Under the pieces are notes generated by a model, which made no database searches, was not told the DNA's origin, and saw only the letters and a list, made by a program, of their open reading frames with translations. This document shows, piece by piece, positions 1 through 23,648 of a DNA stretch of 64,000 nt. The translations under genes were made by a program, and so were the position numbers. The DNA comes from Prochilodus magdalenae (taxonomy: Eukaryota; Chordata; Actinopteri; Characiformes; Prochilodontidae). Location: assembly GCA_024036415.1 (NCBI GenBank), contig JAMWET010006570.1, forward strand, positions 137,501 to 201,500, read 5' to 3'. Within the stretch, counting starts at the first letter, position 1, and each line of letters starts with the position of its first letter.

Positions 1-42
1 AAAATGGACAAAATTGGAGATACATGTTTTTCATTGGACGGC

Positions 43-81
<39 letters not shown>

Positions 82-605
82 CATACATACAATGACAGAG
101 TGGGGTCAGGGAATGCTAAAGCGTATAGTGCTTCCTACAGAGTCAATCACTACCTCCAAAACTTCATGTGGCTTTCAGATTAGCTCAAACACAGTGCATA
201 GTGCGCTTCATGGAATGAGTTTCCATGGCCAAGCTGCTGCATCCAAGCTGCCTCTTCCTGTTCCAACATGACTGTGCACTAGTGCACTAAGCAGGGTCCA
301 TATAGACATGGATGAGCGAGTTTTGTGTGCAAGAGCTTGACTGGCCTGGACAGAGTCCTGACTTCAACCCGTGGAGAGTGGAGACTGTGAGCCTTCTCGT
401 CCACCATCAGTCTCTGGCCTCACTAATGAGTTTCTGGAAGAATGGTCAAACCCCCTTTGTGGAAAGCCTTCCCAGAAGAGCTGAAGCTGTTATAGCTGTA
501 GATGGTGGCCCGACATCATATTAAACCATATGGATTAAGAATGGGACGCCAGTTCATATGCTTGTGAGAGCAGACGAGCGAATACCTTTGGCAGTATAGT
601 ATAGT
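1..605 (+). mobile_element. Broken Tc1/mariner-like transposon
   Basis: The stretch resembles the coding region of a Tc1-like transposase. Reading along the plus strand one sees a middle part (TSCGFQISSNTVHSAL, then FHGQAAASK), an abrupt jump to the later QHDC-type segment at about 260, and then ELDWPGQSPDFNP at about 330-370, which is the usual LDWPxQSPDLNP block before the catalytic glutamate. The C-terminal part (ESLPRRAEAVIAVDGGPTSY) ends near 524 and is followed by a degraded terminal inverted repeat ending near 605. The first catalytic region is deleted, an AT microsatellite has expanded at 47-76, and the frame is not intact. The left end is probably outside the window or eroded. Confidence 0.8.
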
Positions 606-1154
606 TAGAGCTCCTGTGTCTTTAAGCCCCGCCTCTCTATGAGCCCAGTGTGCTCTGAGTGGTTATCCCATGGTCAGATGGACAGTGATAGAATGAGCGT
701 TCGGAATAGGTCCTGTTCAAAAAGTAGCTTTCCTCTGAAATGTAAGCTGCGTGACCTGGACAAGCATATGTGCATATGGTACAGACATGACGAGGCAAGA
801 CTGAGATCTAATGAAGGTTGCAAGAACACTTCAAGCAACAAGTGGTCGGTGGTTAGAGGTTTGTTTCTTCAGCACAGTGGAAAACATATCCACCAGGTGC
901 CTCAAACAGAAGAACACACAGAGCTACCATAACAACAGTCCGCTGTTTCCTCATCCATAACGGGAAGTGAACCAGTTCCGCTGCCAATTATACACGCCAG
1001 TGCCACTGTTGGACTGAAGACGTGCTCAGCTGTGGGACGCGAGCAGTTGTTTTTCGTTCCCTGTACTTTCCTTGTTTCATTGTGTTAGTTCCAGTTAATC
1101 ATCATCTCATCTCTTCGTAAGACGCTGTCCTAGATCTGTTTAACCCTCTGAATT
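606..1154. other. Intergenic sequence without recognised gene
   Basis: No exon, RNA gene or complete repeat is recognised here. A 97-codon open stretch at 639-932 has no familiar motif and is most likely chance. Confidence 0.5.
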
Positions 1155-3835
1155 ATTCAGTAGTTTCCACTGTGAAAGATTCAGTAGTGACTATACATTA
1201 TTACATAACTGCTATATATTACTCAGAAATGTATTATTTAAATACTACTACTGATTATTTACCCATCACTATAAATGAATCTTTAGCGATTATAACTATT
1301 CAGCATCTGCTATAAAATATTCAGTATCTACTATAAAATCAGCATCTGCTCTAAACTATTCAGTATCTATTATAAAATCAGCATCTGCTCTAAACTATTC
1401 AGCATCTGCTCTAAACTATTCAGTATCTACTATAAAATATTCAGTATCTGCTCTAAACTATTCAGTATCTACTATAAACTATTCAGTATCTGCTAGAAAC
1501 TATTCAGTATCCACTATAAAATATTCAACATCTGCTTTAACCTATTCAGTATCTACTATAAACTATTCAGTATCTACAATAAAATATTCAGTATCTACTA
1601 TAAACTATTCAGTATCTACAATAAAATATTCAGTATCTTCCATATTCAGTATATGCTATAAACTATTCAGTATCTACAAAAAATATTCAGTATCTACTAT
1701 AAAATATTCAGCATCTGCTTTAAACTATTCAGTATCTACTATATTCAGTATTTGCTATAAAATATTCAGTATCTACTATAAAATATTCAGCATCTGCTCT
1801 AAACTATTCAGTATCTACAATAAAATATTCAGTATCTACTATAAAATATTCAGTATCTGCTATAAAATATTCAGCATCTGCTATAAACTATTCAGTATCT
1901 ACAATAAAATATTCAGTATCTGCTATAAAATATTCAGCATTTGCTCTAAACTATTCAGTATCTGCTATAAAATATTCAGCATCTGCTCTAAATTTCATCA
2001 GTATCTGCTATAAAATATTCAGTATCTGCTATAAAATATTCAGTATCTACTATAAAATATTCAGTATCTGCTATAAAATATTCAGCATCTGCTCTAAACT
2101 ATTCAGTATCTACAATAAAATATTCAGTATCTGCTATAAAATATTTAGCATCTGCTCTATACTATTCAGTATCTACTATAAAATATTCAGCATCTGCTAT
2201 AAAATATTCAGCATCTGCTCTAAACTATTTAGTATCTGCTATAAAATATTCAATATCTCCTATAAAATATTCAGCATCTGCTCTAAATTATTCAGTATCT
2301 ACTATAAAATATTCAATATCTGCTATAAAATATTCAGCATCTGCTCTAAACTATTCAGTATCTACTATAAAATATTCAGCATCTGCTATAAAATATTCAG
2401 CATCTGCTATAAACTATTCAGTATCTGCTATAAAATATTCAATATCTTCAATTCAGTATCTACTATAAAACATGCAGTATGTGCTCTAAACTTTTCAGTA
2501 TCTACTACAAAATATTCAGTTTCTGCTCTAAACTATTCCGTTTCTGCTCTAAACTATTCAATATCTGCTATAAACTATTCAGTATCTACTATTAAAAAAA
2601 ATTCAGCACCTGCTCTAAACTATTCAGTATCAACTATAAAATATTCAGTATCTGCTATAAAATATTCAGTATCTGCTAGAAACTATTCAGTAACTACTGC
2701 AAATTACTCACTAACAGCTATATATTATTTAGTACCTACCTTTAATTGTTCAGTAACAGTATCTACTATAAAACATTCAGTATCTACTATAAAACATTCA
2801 GTATGTGCTCTAAACTATTCAGTATCTACTACAAAATATTCAGTATCTGCTCTAAACTATTCAGTATCCGCTATAAAATATTCAGTATCTACTATAAAAC
2901 ATTCAGTATCTACTATAAAACATTCAGTATGTGCTCTAAACTATTCAATATCTACTATAAAATATTCAGCATCTGCTCTAAACTATTCAGTATCTGCTAT
3001 AAACTATTCAGTATCTACAATAAATAATTCAGTATCTACTATAAAACATTCAGTATGTGTTCTAAACTATTCAGTATCTACTATAAAATATTTAGCATCT
3101 GCTCTAAACTATTCAGTATCTACTATAAAATATTCAGTATCTGCTATAAAATATTCATTATCTGCTAGAAACTATTCAGTAACTACTGCAAATTACTCAT
3201 TAACAGCTATATATTATTTAGTACCCACCTTTAATTGTTCAGTAACTGCTGGAAGTCAAGTAATAATTACTTAAAATCAGTATGTATAAATTATTCAGTA
3301 TATACTAAATCTTATGTAATTTTGCACAATAAACTCAGTAGTTACTGTAAAACATTCAGTACTACTGTAAATTACTGTAAACGACTCAGAAAGTATTTAG
3401 TTATTCAGTAAGTACTGTACAAGTATTCAGTATCTACTAAAAACTGTTCAGTAGCTTCTATATTTTTTTTAAATCTACTCTAAAATATTGAACATCTACT
3501 ATAATTTATATATTATTTACAAATAATTAGTCAATAGCTAGTATGAATTAGTTAATATCTACAATAAAGTATTTAATATCCACTTTAAAGCATTAAGAAA
3601 CCACTGATTATATAGTATAAAATTGAGATTATTCAGTAACTACTATGTATTATTCAGTAGCTAGTATACATTATTTAATATCTACTTAAAAGCAATTCAG
3701 AAACTACTAAAAATGATTCAGTATAAAATATAAATTATTCAGTATCTACTTTTAATTATTCAGTACGTAATATAAATTATTCAGTAACTGCTGTAAAAAT
3801 TTTGAGTGCCTTCTATACATTATTCAGAAACTGTA
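1155..3835. repeat. 20-21 bp minisatellite array (CAGTATCT core)
   Basis: This is a tandem array of about 2.7 kb with a diverged unit close to ATTCAGTATCTACTATAAAA. Common variants exchange TCTACTATAAAATATT for TCTGCTCTAAACTATT. Homogeneity is highest at 1300-3150 and decays toward both edges. The local open frame at 2746-3027 is only the repeat translated and is not a gene. Confidence 0.95.
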
Positions 3836-3855
3836 AATGATTTCCCATACATACA
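3607..3855. repeat. Satellite-edge segment, copy 1 of a 250-bp duplication
   Basis: The segment from about 3607 to 3855 recurs almost unchanged at about 6144-6393, with only a handful of substitutions and single-base indels. It begins near TATATAGTATAAAATTGA and ends near GATTTCCCATACATACAA. Copy 1 is the natural decaying edge of the 20-bp minisatellite. Copy 2 is embedded in a trinucleotide block. Confidence 0.9.
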
Positions 3856-4738
3856 AAGTCAATGTTTCATCAAGTCAATGGGTGTCTTACTGACTGATCT
3901 GTACACACTGATCTCATGAATGGATGGTTAGACCTCCAGCGGGACTCAAACACACCTGCACATGTTCCGGAAAGTGTGTTTCACTCATGTGCCAAAGACA
4001 CGCATGCTTGCAGAAGCCCAACCGAATGCCTTCATACCAGCACGTCTGCTCCAGCATGCCATTAAGAGCCAGTCTTCTCAGCAGGTTCCCCGACATGGAG
4101 AAAGACTGACTTGCACAGACATGACGCAGTCCTGAGTTGGGTAATAACGAAACACGGTGTCCCCGCGTGCGGCTGCAAACACCAAGCCTTCACTTCCCAC
4201 TCTGAGCCATCACAAACGGGCTGCTCTGTAGAAAGAAAGACCAGCTTAAAGCTGCAGTGCGTGTATTAGTTACTAATTAGAAATGAATGGAGTTGCATAG
4301 AGATGCACCTAGGTGACCATTACAACAGTAGACTGCTTTACTGCACAGACTGCACATACTCTGGTGGGTGATTCAGGGTGTAACTTATAAGGACCAGTAT
4401 TACGTTTCTACACTGCACTATGTATACTGTGTATATGATACATGGACAGTGACAATAAGTATATATATATATAATATCCTAAATATATCCTAAATAAAGG
4501 TACCACTAATAATTTGGACTTATTTTAACTAGCCTGAATGTAGGTGTTTGTATGTACGTGTGTGTGTGTGTGTGGTGTGTTTGTGTGGTTGCATAGGCAT
4601 GTATACATAGTAAAAATAATAATAATAATAATGATAATAAATAGTATTCCTCCCCCATTACTGATTTCAACTGTCTGTAAAGCACTCTGAGCTTCAAACG
4701 ATATAAAAGGTGCTCTATAAATAAACATTCATTATTAT
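3856..4738. other. Spacer ending in a retroposon-like 3' tail
   Basis: No gene is recognised. A short GT microsatellite lies near 4558-4588. From about 4655 to 4735 the sequence CTGTCTGTAAAGCACT followed by a GTGCTCTATAAATAAA-type ending and an ATT-rich tail is typical of the 3' end of fish retroposons. It probably seeded the trinucleotide array that follows. Confidence 0.55.
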
Positions 4739-7558
4739 CATTAGTAGTAGTAGTAGTGTTAGTAGTTGTATTTTTATTACTATTATCAGTAGTAGTAGTA
4801 ACAGTAGTAATAATTGTAGTAGTTGTTGTAGTATTAGTTGTATTATCATTATTATTATTATTACTATTATTATTATTAGTGGTGGAAGTACTAGTAGTAG
4901 TAGTAGTAACAGTAGTAGTAGTTGTAGTATTATTATGATTAATATTATTATCATTAGTAGTAGTAGTAGTAGTAACAGTAGTAGTAGTTGTAGTAGTAGT
5001 ATTAGTTGTGTTATTGTTATTAATATTGTTATTATTTATTATTATTATTATTTTTAGTAGTAGTAGTATCGTTAGTAGTAGCAACAGTAGTAGTTACAGT
5101 TGTAGTAGTAGTGTTAGTTGTATTATTATAATTTATTAGTTGTATTATTATTGTTGTTGTTAGTTATATTTTTGTTATTAATATTGTTATTTATCATTTA
5201 TTATTATTATTTAGTGGTATTAGTTGCTGTTGTATTAGTAGTAGTAGTATTATTTTTATTGTTTTTATTATTATTAGTAGTAGTAGTTGTAGTAGTAATA
5301 ATAGTTATTAGTTCTATTATTGATATTAATATTGCTATTAATATTGCATTATTATTGTTGTTTAGTATTGTTATTATTACTATTTAGTATTATTATTAGT
5401 TGTGGTATTAGTATTATTTTTATTAGTATTGTTATTATTAGTATTATCATTAGTAGTAGTATTGTTACTATTATTATTAGTAGTAGTAGTAGTTGCAGTA
5501 GTAGTTATGATTATTATTATAAGTAGTAGTAGTACCAGTGGTAGTAGTTGTAGTATTAGTGGTATTATCATTTATTATTATTATTACTTTTATCATTTTT
5601 ATTATTGTTGTTGGTTGTATTATTGATATTATTAATATTGTTAATATTATTATTATTTAGTATTATGATTATTATTATTTAGCATTATTATTAGCTGTTG
5701 TATTCGTATTATTTGTAGATTTATTGTTATTATTATTATTATTAGTAGTAGTATTAGTAGTAGTTATTACTATTATTATTATTAGAAGTAGTTGCAGTAG
5801 CCGTATTAGTAGTAGTAGTTATTATTATTAGTTGCTGTTGTTGTATTATTAGTAGTAGTAGTAGTTATTATCATCATTTATTATTAGTTGCTGTTTTGTT
5901 GTTATTAATATTGTTATTATTATTTAGTATTATTAGTTGTTGTATTATTATTAGTAGTAGTAGCAGTGGTAGCAGTAGTAGTAAAAGTAGTAGTAGTAGT
6001 TGTAGTAACCGTAGTAGTAGTAATTGTAGTAGTTGTAGTAACAGTAGTAGTAATTGTAGTAGTTGTAGTAACAGTAGTAGTAGTAATTGTAGTAACAGTA
6101 GTAGTAGTAATTGTAGTAGTTGTAGTAACATAGTAATATTATTAGATTATATAGTATAAAATTGAAATTATTCAGTAACTACTATGTATTATTCAGTAGC
6201 TAGTATACATTATTTAATATCTACTTAAAACCAATTCAGAAACTACTAAAAATGATTCAGTGTAAAATATAAATTATTCAGTATCTACTTTTAATTATTC
6301 AGTACGTAATATAAATTATTCAGTAACTGCTGTCAAATTTTTGAGTGCCTTCTATACATTATTCAGAAACTGTAAATGATTTCCCATACATACAACTACT
6401 AGTAGTAGTAGTTTCAGTAGTAGTTATGATTATTATCATAAGTAGTAGTAGTACCAGTTGTAGTAGTTGTAGTATTAGTGGTATTATCATTTATTATTAT
6501 TATTATTACTTTTATCATTTTTATTATTGTTGTTAGTTGTATTATTGATATTATTAATATTGTTAATATTATTTATTATTATTATTTAGTATTATTATTA
6601 GCTGTTGTATTTGTATTATTTGTAGTAGATTTACTGTTATTATTAGTAGTAGTAGTAGTATTAGTAGTAGTTATTACTATTATTATTAGAAGTAGTTGCA
6701 GTAGTAGTAGTATTAGTAGTTATTATTATTATTACTATTAGTTGCTGTTGTTGTATTATTAGTAGTAGTAGTAGTTATTATCATTTATTATTATTAGTTG
6801 CTGTATTGTTATTAATATTGTTATTATTATTTAGTATTATTAGTTGTTGTATTATTATTATTATTATTAGTAGTAGTAGTAGTAGTAGTAACAGTAAGAG
6901 TTGTAGTAACAGTAGTAGTAGTAGTAGTAATTGTAGTAACAGTAGTAGTAGTAGTTGTAGTAACAGTAGTAGTAGTGGTAATTGTAGTAACAGTAGTAGT
7001 AGTAATTGTAGTAACAGTAGTAGTAATAATTGTAGTAACAGTATTAGTAATAATTGTAGTAGTTGTAGTAACAGTAGTAGTAGTAGTAACTGTAGTAGTT
7101 GTAGTAACAGTAGTAGTAGTAGTAATTGTAGTAACAGTAGTAGTAGTAGTAATTGTAGTAGTTGTAGTAACAGTAGTAGTAGTAGTAGTAATTGTAGTAG
7201 TTGTAGTAACAGTAGTAGTAGTAATAATTGTAGTAGTTGTAGTAACAGTAGTAGTAGTAATAATTGTAGTAGTTGTAGTAACAGTAGTAGTAGTAATAAT
7301 TGTAGTAGTTGTAGTAACAGTAGTAGTAGTAGTAATAGTAGTAGTTGTAGTAACTGTAGTAGTAATAATTGTAGTAGTTGTAGTAACAGTAGTAGTAGTA
7401 ATTGTAGTAGTTGTAGTAACAGTAGTAGTAGTAATAATTGTAGTAGTTGTAGTAACAGTAGTAGTAGTAGTAGTAGTAGTAATAGTAGTAGTTGTAGTAA
7501 CAGTAGTAGTAGCAGTAATAGTAGTAGTTGTAGTAACAGTAGTAGTAGTAGTAGTAGT
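4739..7558. repeat. Compound trinucleotide array (TAG/TTA/TTG)n
   Basis: About 2.8 kb of almost pure three-base periodicity, mainly AGT/TAG, ATT/TTA and TTG triplets, interrupted only by the duplicated 250-bp segment at 6144-6393. From 6890 to 7558 a higher-order unit built from AACAGTAGTAGTAGTAATTG with GTAGTTGTAGT spacers is evident. Long open frames on both strands (poly-Leu, poly-Ser, poly-Thr, poly-Val) are periodicity artefacts. Confidence 0.95.
6144..6393. repeat. Copy 2 of the 250-bp satellite-edge segment
   Basis: Near-identical to 3607-3855 in the same orientation, but inserted inside the trinucleotide array. The sequence resumes trinucleotide periodicity immediately after CCCATACATACAA. 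Confidence 0.9.
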
Positions 7559-7730
7559 CCCCAACCCCCCATTACTGATGTCAACTGTCTGTAAAGCACT
7601 TTGTCTTCCCCCTGAGTGTCTAGGTAACCGATGAGTAAGGCAGAGTGACATTCAGGACGCTACTGACTGAACACAGCTGGAAGCGACTGTCAAAACAGCT
7701 GTAAAAAAACTACAACAATCCAAAATCCAG

Positions 7731-7736
7731 TTTATT
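7731..7736 (-). terminator. Candidate poly(A) signal AATAAA of zc3h12a
   Basis: TTTATT on the plus strand reads AATAAA on the transcribed minus strand. It is followed downstream, at lower coordinates, by GTTGTAGTTTTTTTAC, which is GT/T-rich as expected of a cleavage region. An alternative AATAAA is at 8069-8074. Confidence 0.5.
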
Positions 7737-8068
7737 AATGTTGTTTTTAATTGCATGACAATTTACAAAGCAGCAGATAACACTGCCCTTAGCTTGAGTT
7801 ACTGACATTCAACAATCCGTCATCGCAACATTTACACACTGTAGCTCTTCACCGGCTTTGAGTAATCTCCATTAACATCCGTCAATCTGGTGTCGTTGCC
7901 TGACATTTAAAGCAGGGGAGTGCTACACGCAGTTTTGTTTTCTCTCGGCTGTTATTCCTAACAACCTGCTTTGCATATATGTGTGCTTTTGTTTGTTATT
8001 CGATTCAGAGCACATACTGGTCTCTCTGCCAGTGTTGTTTTAATTACACCTCAAAGTGAATAGGACTA

Positions 8069-8074
8069 TTTATT
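8069..8074 (-). terminator. Alternative poly(A) signal of zc3h12a
   Basis: Reads AATAAA on the minus strand and would give a 3'UTR of about 1.55 kb. Which signal is used cannot be decided from sequence. Confidence 0.35.
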
Positions 8075-9637
8075 GCTTTCCAGCAAGCTGAATGGGAAAA
8101 GACCCAGAACCCACAGGGTGTACACTTATCTACCTCTTCTAGGTAGTTTTGCTTTGGGACTGCTTGTTTTAAGGCACACAGTGCCAACAGAGCGCATCCA
8201 CACATCTCCACCATCTGTATACGGCTTATTATTAAGAATCACGTAGGTATTTAAAAAGGCATCTTAACATTAAGTGCTTAACATCTTAACAAGGAAAGCA
8301 GTTTCTAACTAACTACGGTGAAATTCCAAACTTGAAATAAATGGTATGACTGTCACCTTAACGAAAATAAAGCATACTAATAAACAATAAATAAAAGAAC
8401 AGAACATCGTGGTACCATGTGTGACATTTGATGCCCAAATGCTGACTAAACGATTCAGCAGGAACTGAGAACCAAATCCAGATAAAACACTACAAGTAGC
8501 TGGTTAATGCAACCAATAATCCGTTTCCTACTAACACAATGTGTTAAGCCTGTAAAGTTTAGTGCTGAGTGCTGGCTGCTGGCTGTAGAAACCTTGAACA
8601 ACAGGCGACTTGGTTGTGACTGAGTGCTCAATTAGGCCTAACGTGCCCAAAATCTGAGAACTACACAAACCAGAGCACTGCATCCAACACATTTAGGCAT
8701 GCTTCTAGTACTCAGTGATACCGAGTCCAATACTACACTGCGCCCTAACTGTTCCAGCTGATTTATGTGACGCACATTAGTTATCCTGGACTAAGCAGTG
8801 CTGCAGTGGGGCAAAAGCATGGCCTGTTCTATACAACAGCTATACAGTGAAGCATGGTTCATAGTTTTGACTAAGTGCTTCCCAATCTCAACAGCAGTCT
8901 CTAGCTAACAAGGCTAACTTAGCTCACGGTAGAGTAAAGCTGTAGTCAAATATCCTTAGACGCAAGACGTTCACTGTGCACTTTTCGAAAGCTGCGTGAA
9001 ACGCAGTCCCTACAGACAGTTGCAAATAAAGCTGGTTCATTCTAAATGACATGCCGTGCGCCGAGTACTGAGCAACACAGCTCAGCACTCTGTGCATGTA
9101 CACAGCATGACAGTCCAGTCTTTGTGTTTTTTACAAACACATCAGCATTTTAACATTTCTTACATCACCCGTATAGGTGAAGCGATTCTGACTGTTTTGC
9201 CACTGCGGCCCCTGTATTGAGGATACGGTGTGATTGTGACTGAGTGGGATTAAGAAAGGGTTAAAAATCACACCGTGTATTCCTGGCAGGAATATATCAA
9301 GGCAGGATGCTTCAAGTGATCTTTGTGTCCCATAATATCAGCAGCTGTCCATGTGAGTAGAACTTCTGTCGCTGCCAGCCTGAGACATTTGTTCAGTAGC
9401 GCTACACCATACACTAAGCTTACAGCACACTGGTATCGTATGAATGCATCCCTTAAAAAATCAATAATAAAATAAAATAGGGAAAAAAACAATCCCAGGT
9501 GTCTTACACCAAACAGATCTGGCAAGATGAGAACTCCAGTGTCCTACGGTTAAGAGGAAGCACGCCTCTAGTGTGGAGACCCATTCACTCTATAGGCCTT
9601 GGAGCTTAAGTGAGAACCAAAAGGCAGTCAGTAAAAT

Positions 9638-20573
<10,936 letters not shown>

Positions 20574-20577
<4 letters not shown>

Positions 20578-20618
20578 TGCTTGTACTCAATGCTTGTACC
20601 TCGTGAAGGCCTTCTCAT
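20574..20618 (-). promoter_or_regulatory. Upstream ORF overlapping the zc3h12a start codon
   Basis: An ATG at 20618 opens a 14-codon ORF (MRRPSRGTSIEYKQ) whose TGA at 20576-20574 overlaps the main ATG (20577-20575) as ATGA. A purine lies at -3 of both ATGs. This arrangement would permit or impair re-initiation at the main start. It depends on exon 2 being in the mRNA from 20627. Confidence 0.6.
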
Positions 20619-20919
20619 TGCACACACCTGTGAACACATAAAACATTTTTCAAATGCTGGCACATTTTTATTTTTGGTCAACACTGATCAAGCCTTGGAA
20701 AATCAAATACATAATACGCCACATGGAACATCATGAAATATAATTTTCCAACGCAAACAAACCACACAATTCTGGGAGCACATTGTGCAGGGTCTGTCTT
20801 TAACAAGCCATGACCCGAAGGAATGGAGCCCTTCGGCTTATAACTTGCTGCGTCACTGTCAATGTGAAACCCCTTTCCCATCACCCATTTTCACATGCTA
20901 GATTCGGTGATATTCCAAC

Positions 20920-21151
20920 TAGGGATGAACCGATCTGATATTAGGATGGGATATCGGTTCTAGTATTGATAAAATTGGCTGGATCAGGTACCGAATCATG
21001 GGGGCCGATCGCCACTCTAATTCGTTTGCGATGTGTGCTATGCCGTCAATAGAATGTTTGCAGGGTATCCATATCGGGTATCGAGAGAAACGCAATGATT
21101 ATGTATCGTTGCTGGTATTGGAACTGCAAAAGCTGGATCGGTACACCCCTA
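20920..21151. mobile_element. Non-autonomous hAT MITE in zc3h12a intron 1
   Basis: The terminal inverted repeats TAGGGATGAACCGATC and GATCGGTACACCCCTA are typical of hAT elements. They are flanked by an 8-bp target duplication, ATTCCAAC at 20912-20919 and ATTCCAAT at 21152-21159 (7 of 8 identical). The 232-bp body has no transposase. Confidence 0.88.
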
Positions 21152-23609
21152 ATTCCAATTTCCCCCATCTTGCACTAGACATAACATTACCGCTAATTAT
21201 TATAATACTCTATTATTCCACATTTCTTCCATTCATAATTCAAAACCATTGGATACTTGTCATAATTCATTTTTACAGGACCATTTTCAACCTCTATCTA
21301 TACATCTTCAAACGAAGTAGGCTGTTTGTTACTGTGCCTGTAAAGGAAATCCCTGACTGCCAAGACTTGCATATCTTTAACAGCGTACATGTACAGTACC
21401 ATTAAAAGTTGACATATGAATTAAATCGGGATGTCTTGTTTTTATCAATAACATAACAAGGACAAAACCCTTCTACATGTAGGTGCCCATTGTCACACTG
21501 TGATGACGTCACGTTGTTGCAGTGTAGTTAACAAGCAAACAAGACAATCTAAAAAGCTGCTCTCGGCTGATTTACATATTGCAGTTAAATGAGTACGATT
21601 GTGTATCTGTAATAAGAAATATATTACTTCGCTTATATAGCACATTTGAATGGTATCAGACGTGTACACCTTATTGGAGCCTACATGTCTCAACAGTTGT
21701 GGCTCAGTGATGTATGTAAATGGGCTCTATTCTGTCCTGAGGGCGCTCTATCAAACAGCATGTAGATTGAAATTAAAATTGATTATCTATAAATATAAAT
21801 ATGTTGTATATTAAAACAAGATGCCAGAAGGTACTTTAACATAATATAATTTTTTTTTAAATACATTATTAAATGAAGATGGATGTACTGCAATTATCGA
21901 TTTAGCCATTTTATCTATTTACAGCCATTTTATTTATTTATCTTTCAAATATGAGGCAATCTGGATCTTAACTGTATTACAACCTACAGCTTCCTCGGTC
22001 AACACAAAACAGCCACATCTCTGTTCACCATTCTGAACGACATTTAAAATGTCTTCAGTTTTCGGAGCAGCATATACATTAAAAGTCTTGGTAAAATCAG
22101 TAAAGATGGGAGTAGCATCATAATAGAAATAATTAAAATACAAATTTTATGGAAGTCTTTATAAAAGTCACAAAATCTAGCATTTTATAGAAAACAGCAA
22201 TTATAAAGCATTTCATTTGCGTTTTGTAACATCCAAAATGTTTCTGCAGCTAAATTTTCATATATGGACGGTATGGACTGAGTAATGAAACTTGTATTAT
22301 AGTCATAAAACAGGCCAATATGGCAATACAGCCATTGTGGCAATACAGTTTTTGTCAGCTCTATAAACGGGTCGAAACAATCGCCAGATCTGGTAATAGA
22401 GAAAATCATCCTACTAAAATTGTAGTTACTATAGCAAGGCAAATTTAAGCACCTAGCACTTATGTCACTTTTCACTATTTGCATTAATATTAGACTGTTT
22501 GTGTGTCATTTTCTGGACAACGTGCTATAGGAAGTAATGAAAAAGCATCAATTCTAAATTAATTCTAATTAGTTCTAGTTTAACGTCATTAAGAAGAATA
22601 GAGGCAGATCAGATCAAGTGGGGGAAAGTGCTAGAGATTCTGATATATGCTACATGACAGTCAGAGTTACTCAAAACTGAAAATCAACCTTTTAATCTCT
22701 ACAGAAGTGAAAGTGTAGGAGTAAATTTGAAAGTCGTCTCAAAGTCACACATACATCTCAAATGAATAGCTATCAAGATTCATAGCCATCTAACTCAAGG
22801 CTTGCAGACAGTCGATGATGCAAGTCAGTTGAAGAAGACATAAGTACATTTTGTCCATTATTTACGACAACTGTAAAACATCCCCATCCGCTAAAGGGGG
22901 AGATACAACAGCAGTTTAAAAAAAAAGTCCTCGAAGCTGTGAAAGTTGTTTAAGACCAGATGTGTGACAGCTTTCCCAGCTGCATGTTGGGTAATTTACC
23001 TGTTAATTTAACCTTAGAACAATGAATAAACACAAGTACAATAAACCAACTACAATGTGTTGTTTTTAGTCAAAGGGTCCAGATCACAAAAAACCTGTTT
23101 TAAATAATAAAGTTTTTCCCACTGTTATTAATTATTTTATATTTAATATATTTTATTTATATATTCATTTATTCTATTTATTTATATTTATTCTTTCTGT
23201 CAGTTTGTAGCTCCTTGCTGCTGTGTTTTAATAAGTAAATACATTAAGAAACGCTCATTATCAAAAAAATAATAATAACCATAAAGTATTTTGTAGTCAT
23301 TTGTAAACATGGATAAGGGAGAAGTGTTTCAGTATTATCCTCCATTTATCAAAATCGGAGTTCTCAAACGTCTTACAAGAAGCCTATCCTACCCAGTAGC
23401 CTATGCTTTCAATGTTAGTACGGTGTAGTAACTGTTTCAGACGTTTCATTAGTGTTTCATATTAACTCAGTTCAGACGCATTAATAAAATCACTACCGCA
23501 CCGAACGATAGCGATTATAGCTTAGCATTCCTGATATTTGCCAGCTTGTCTGAATTTCTCTGTTCCACCTTAAATCGTTGTGCAGTTACCTTCCAGTGGG
23601 TGAAGCATT

Positions 23610-23648
23610 CTACTACTACTACTACTACTACTAATAATAATAATAATA
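23610..23648. repeat. (CTA)n/(ATA)n microsatellite
   Basis: A short run of CTA triplets followed by AATAAT triplets. Confidence 0.9.

Larger units (their letters stand above)
7716..9637 (-). other. zc3h12a: zc3h12a 3' untranslated region
   Basis: This gene-less stretch lies directly downstream of the zc3h12a stop codon on the minus strand. It reaches a canonical poly(A) signal read on the minus strand at 7731-7736, giving a 3'UTR of about 1.9 kb. A second candidate signal is at 8069-8074, which would give a shorter UTR. The region is not a tandem repeat and contains a perfect 11-bp stem-loop at 9225-9276. The ends are inferred from signals only. Confidence 0.6.

Noticed and set aside
1155..3835. 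CRISPR-like array of short repeats
   Set aside because: There are no distinct repeats and unique spacers; units are contiguous and diverged, in a vertebrate genome. The same applies to the other arrays.
4506..7651. Long open frames of Leu, Thr, Asn, Ser or Val on both strands
   Set aside because: They follow from three-base periodicity of the trinucleotide array, are open in several frames at once and have no start context or domain.
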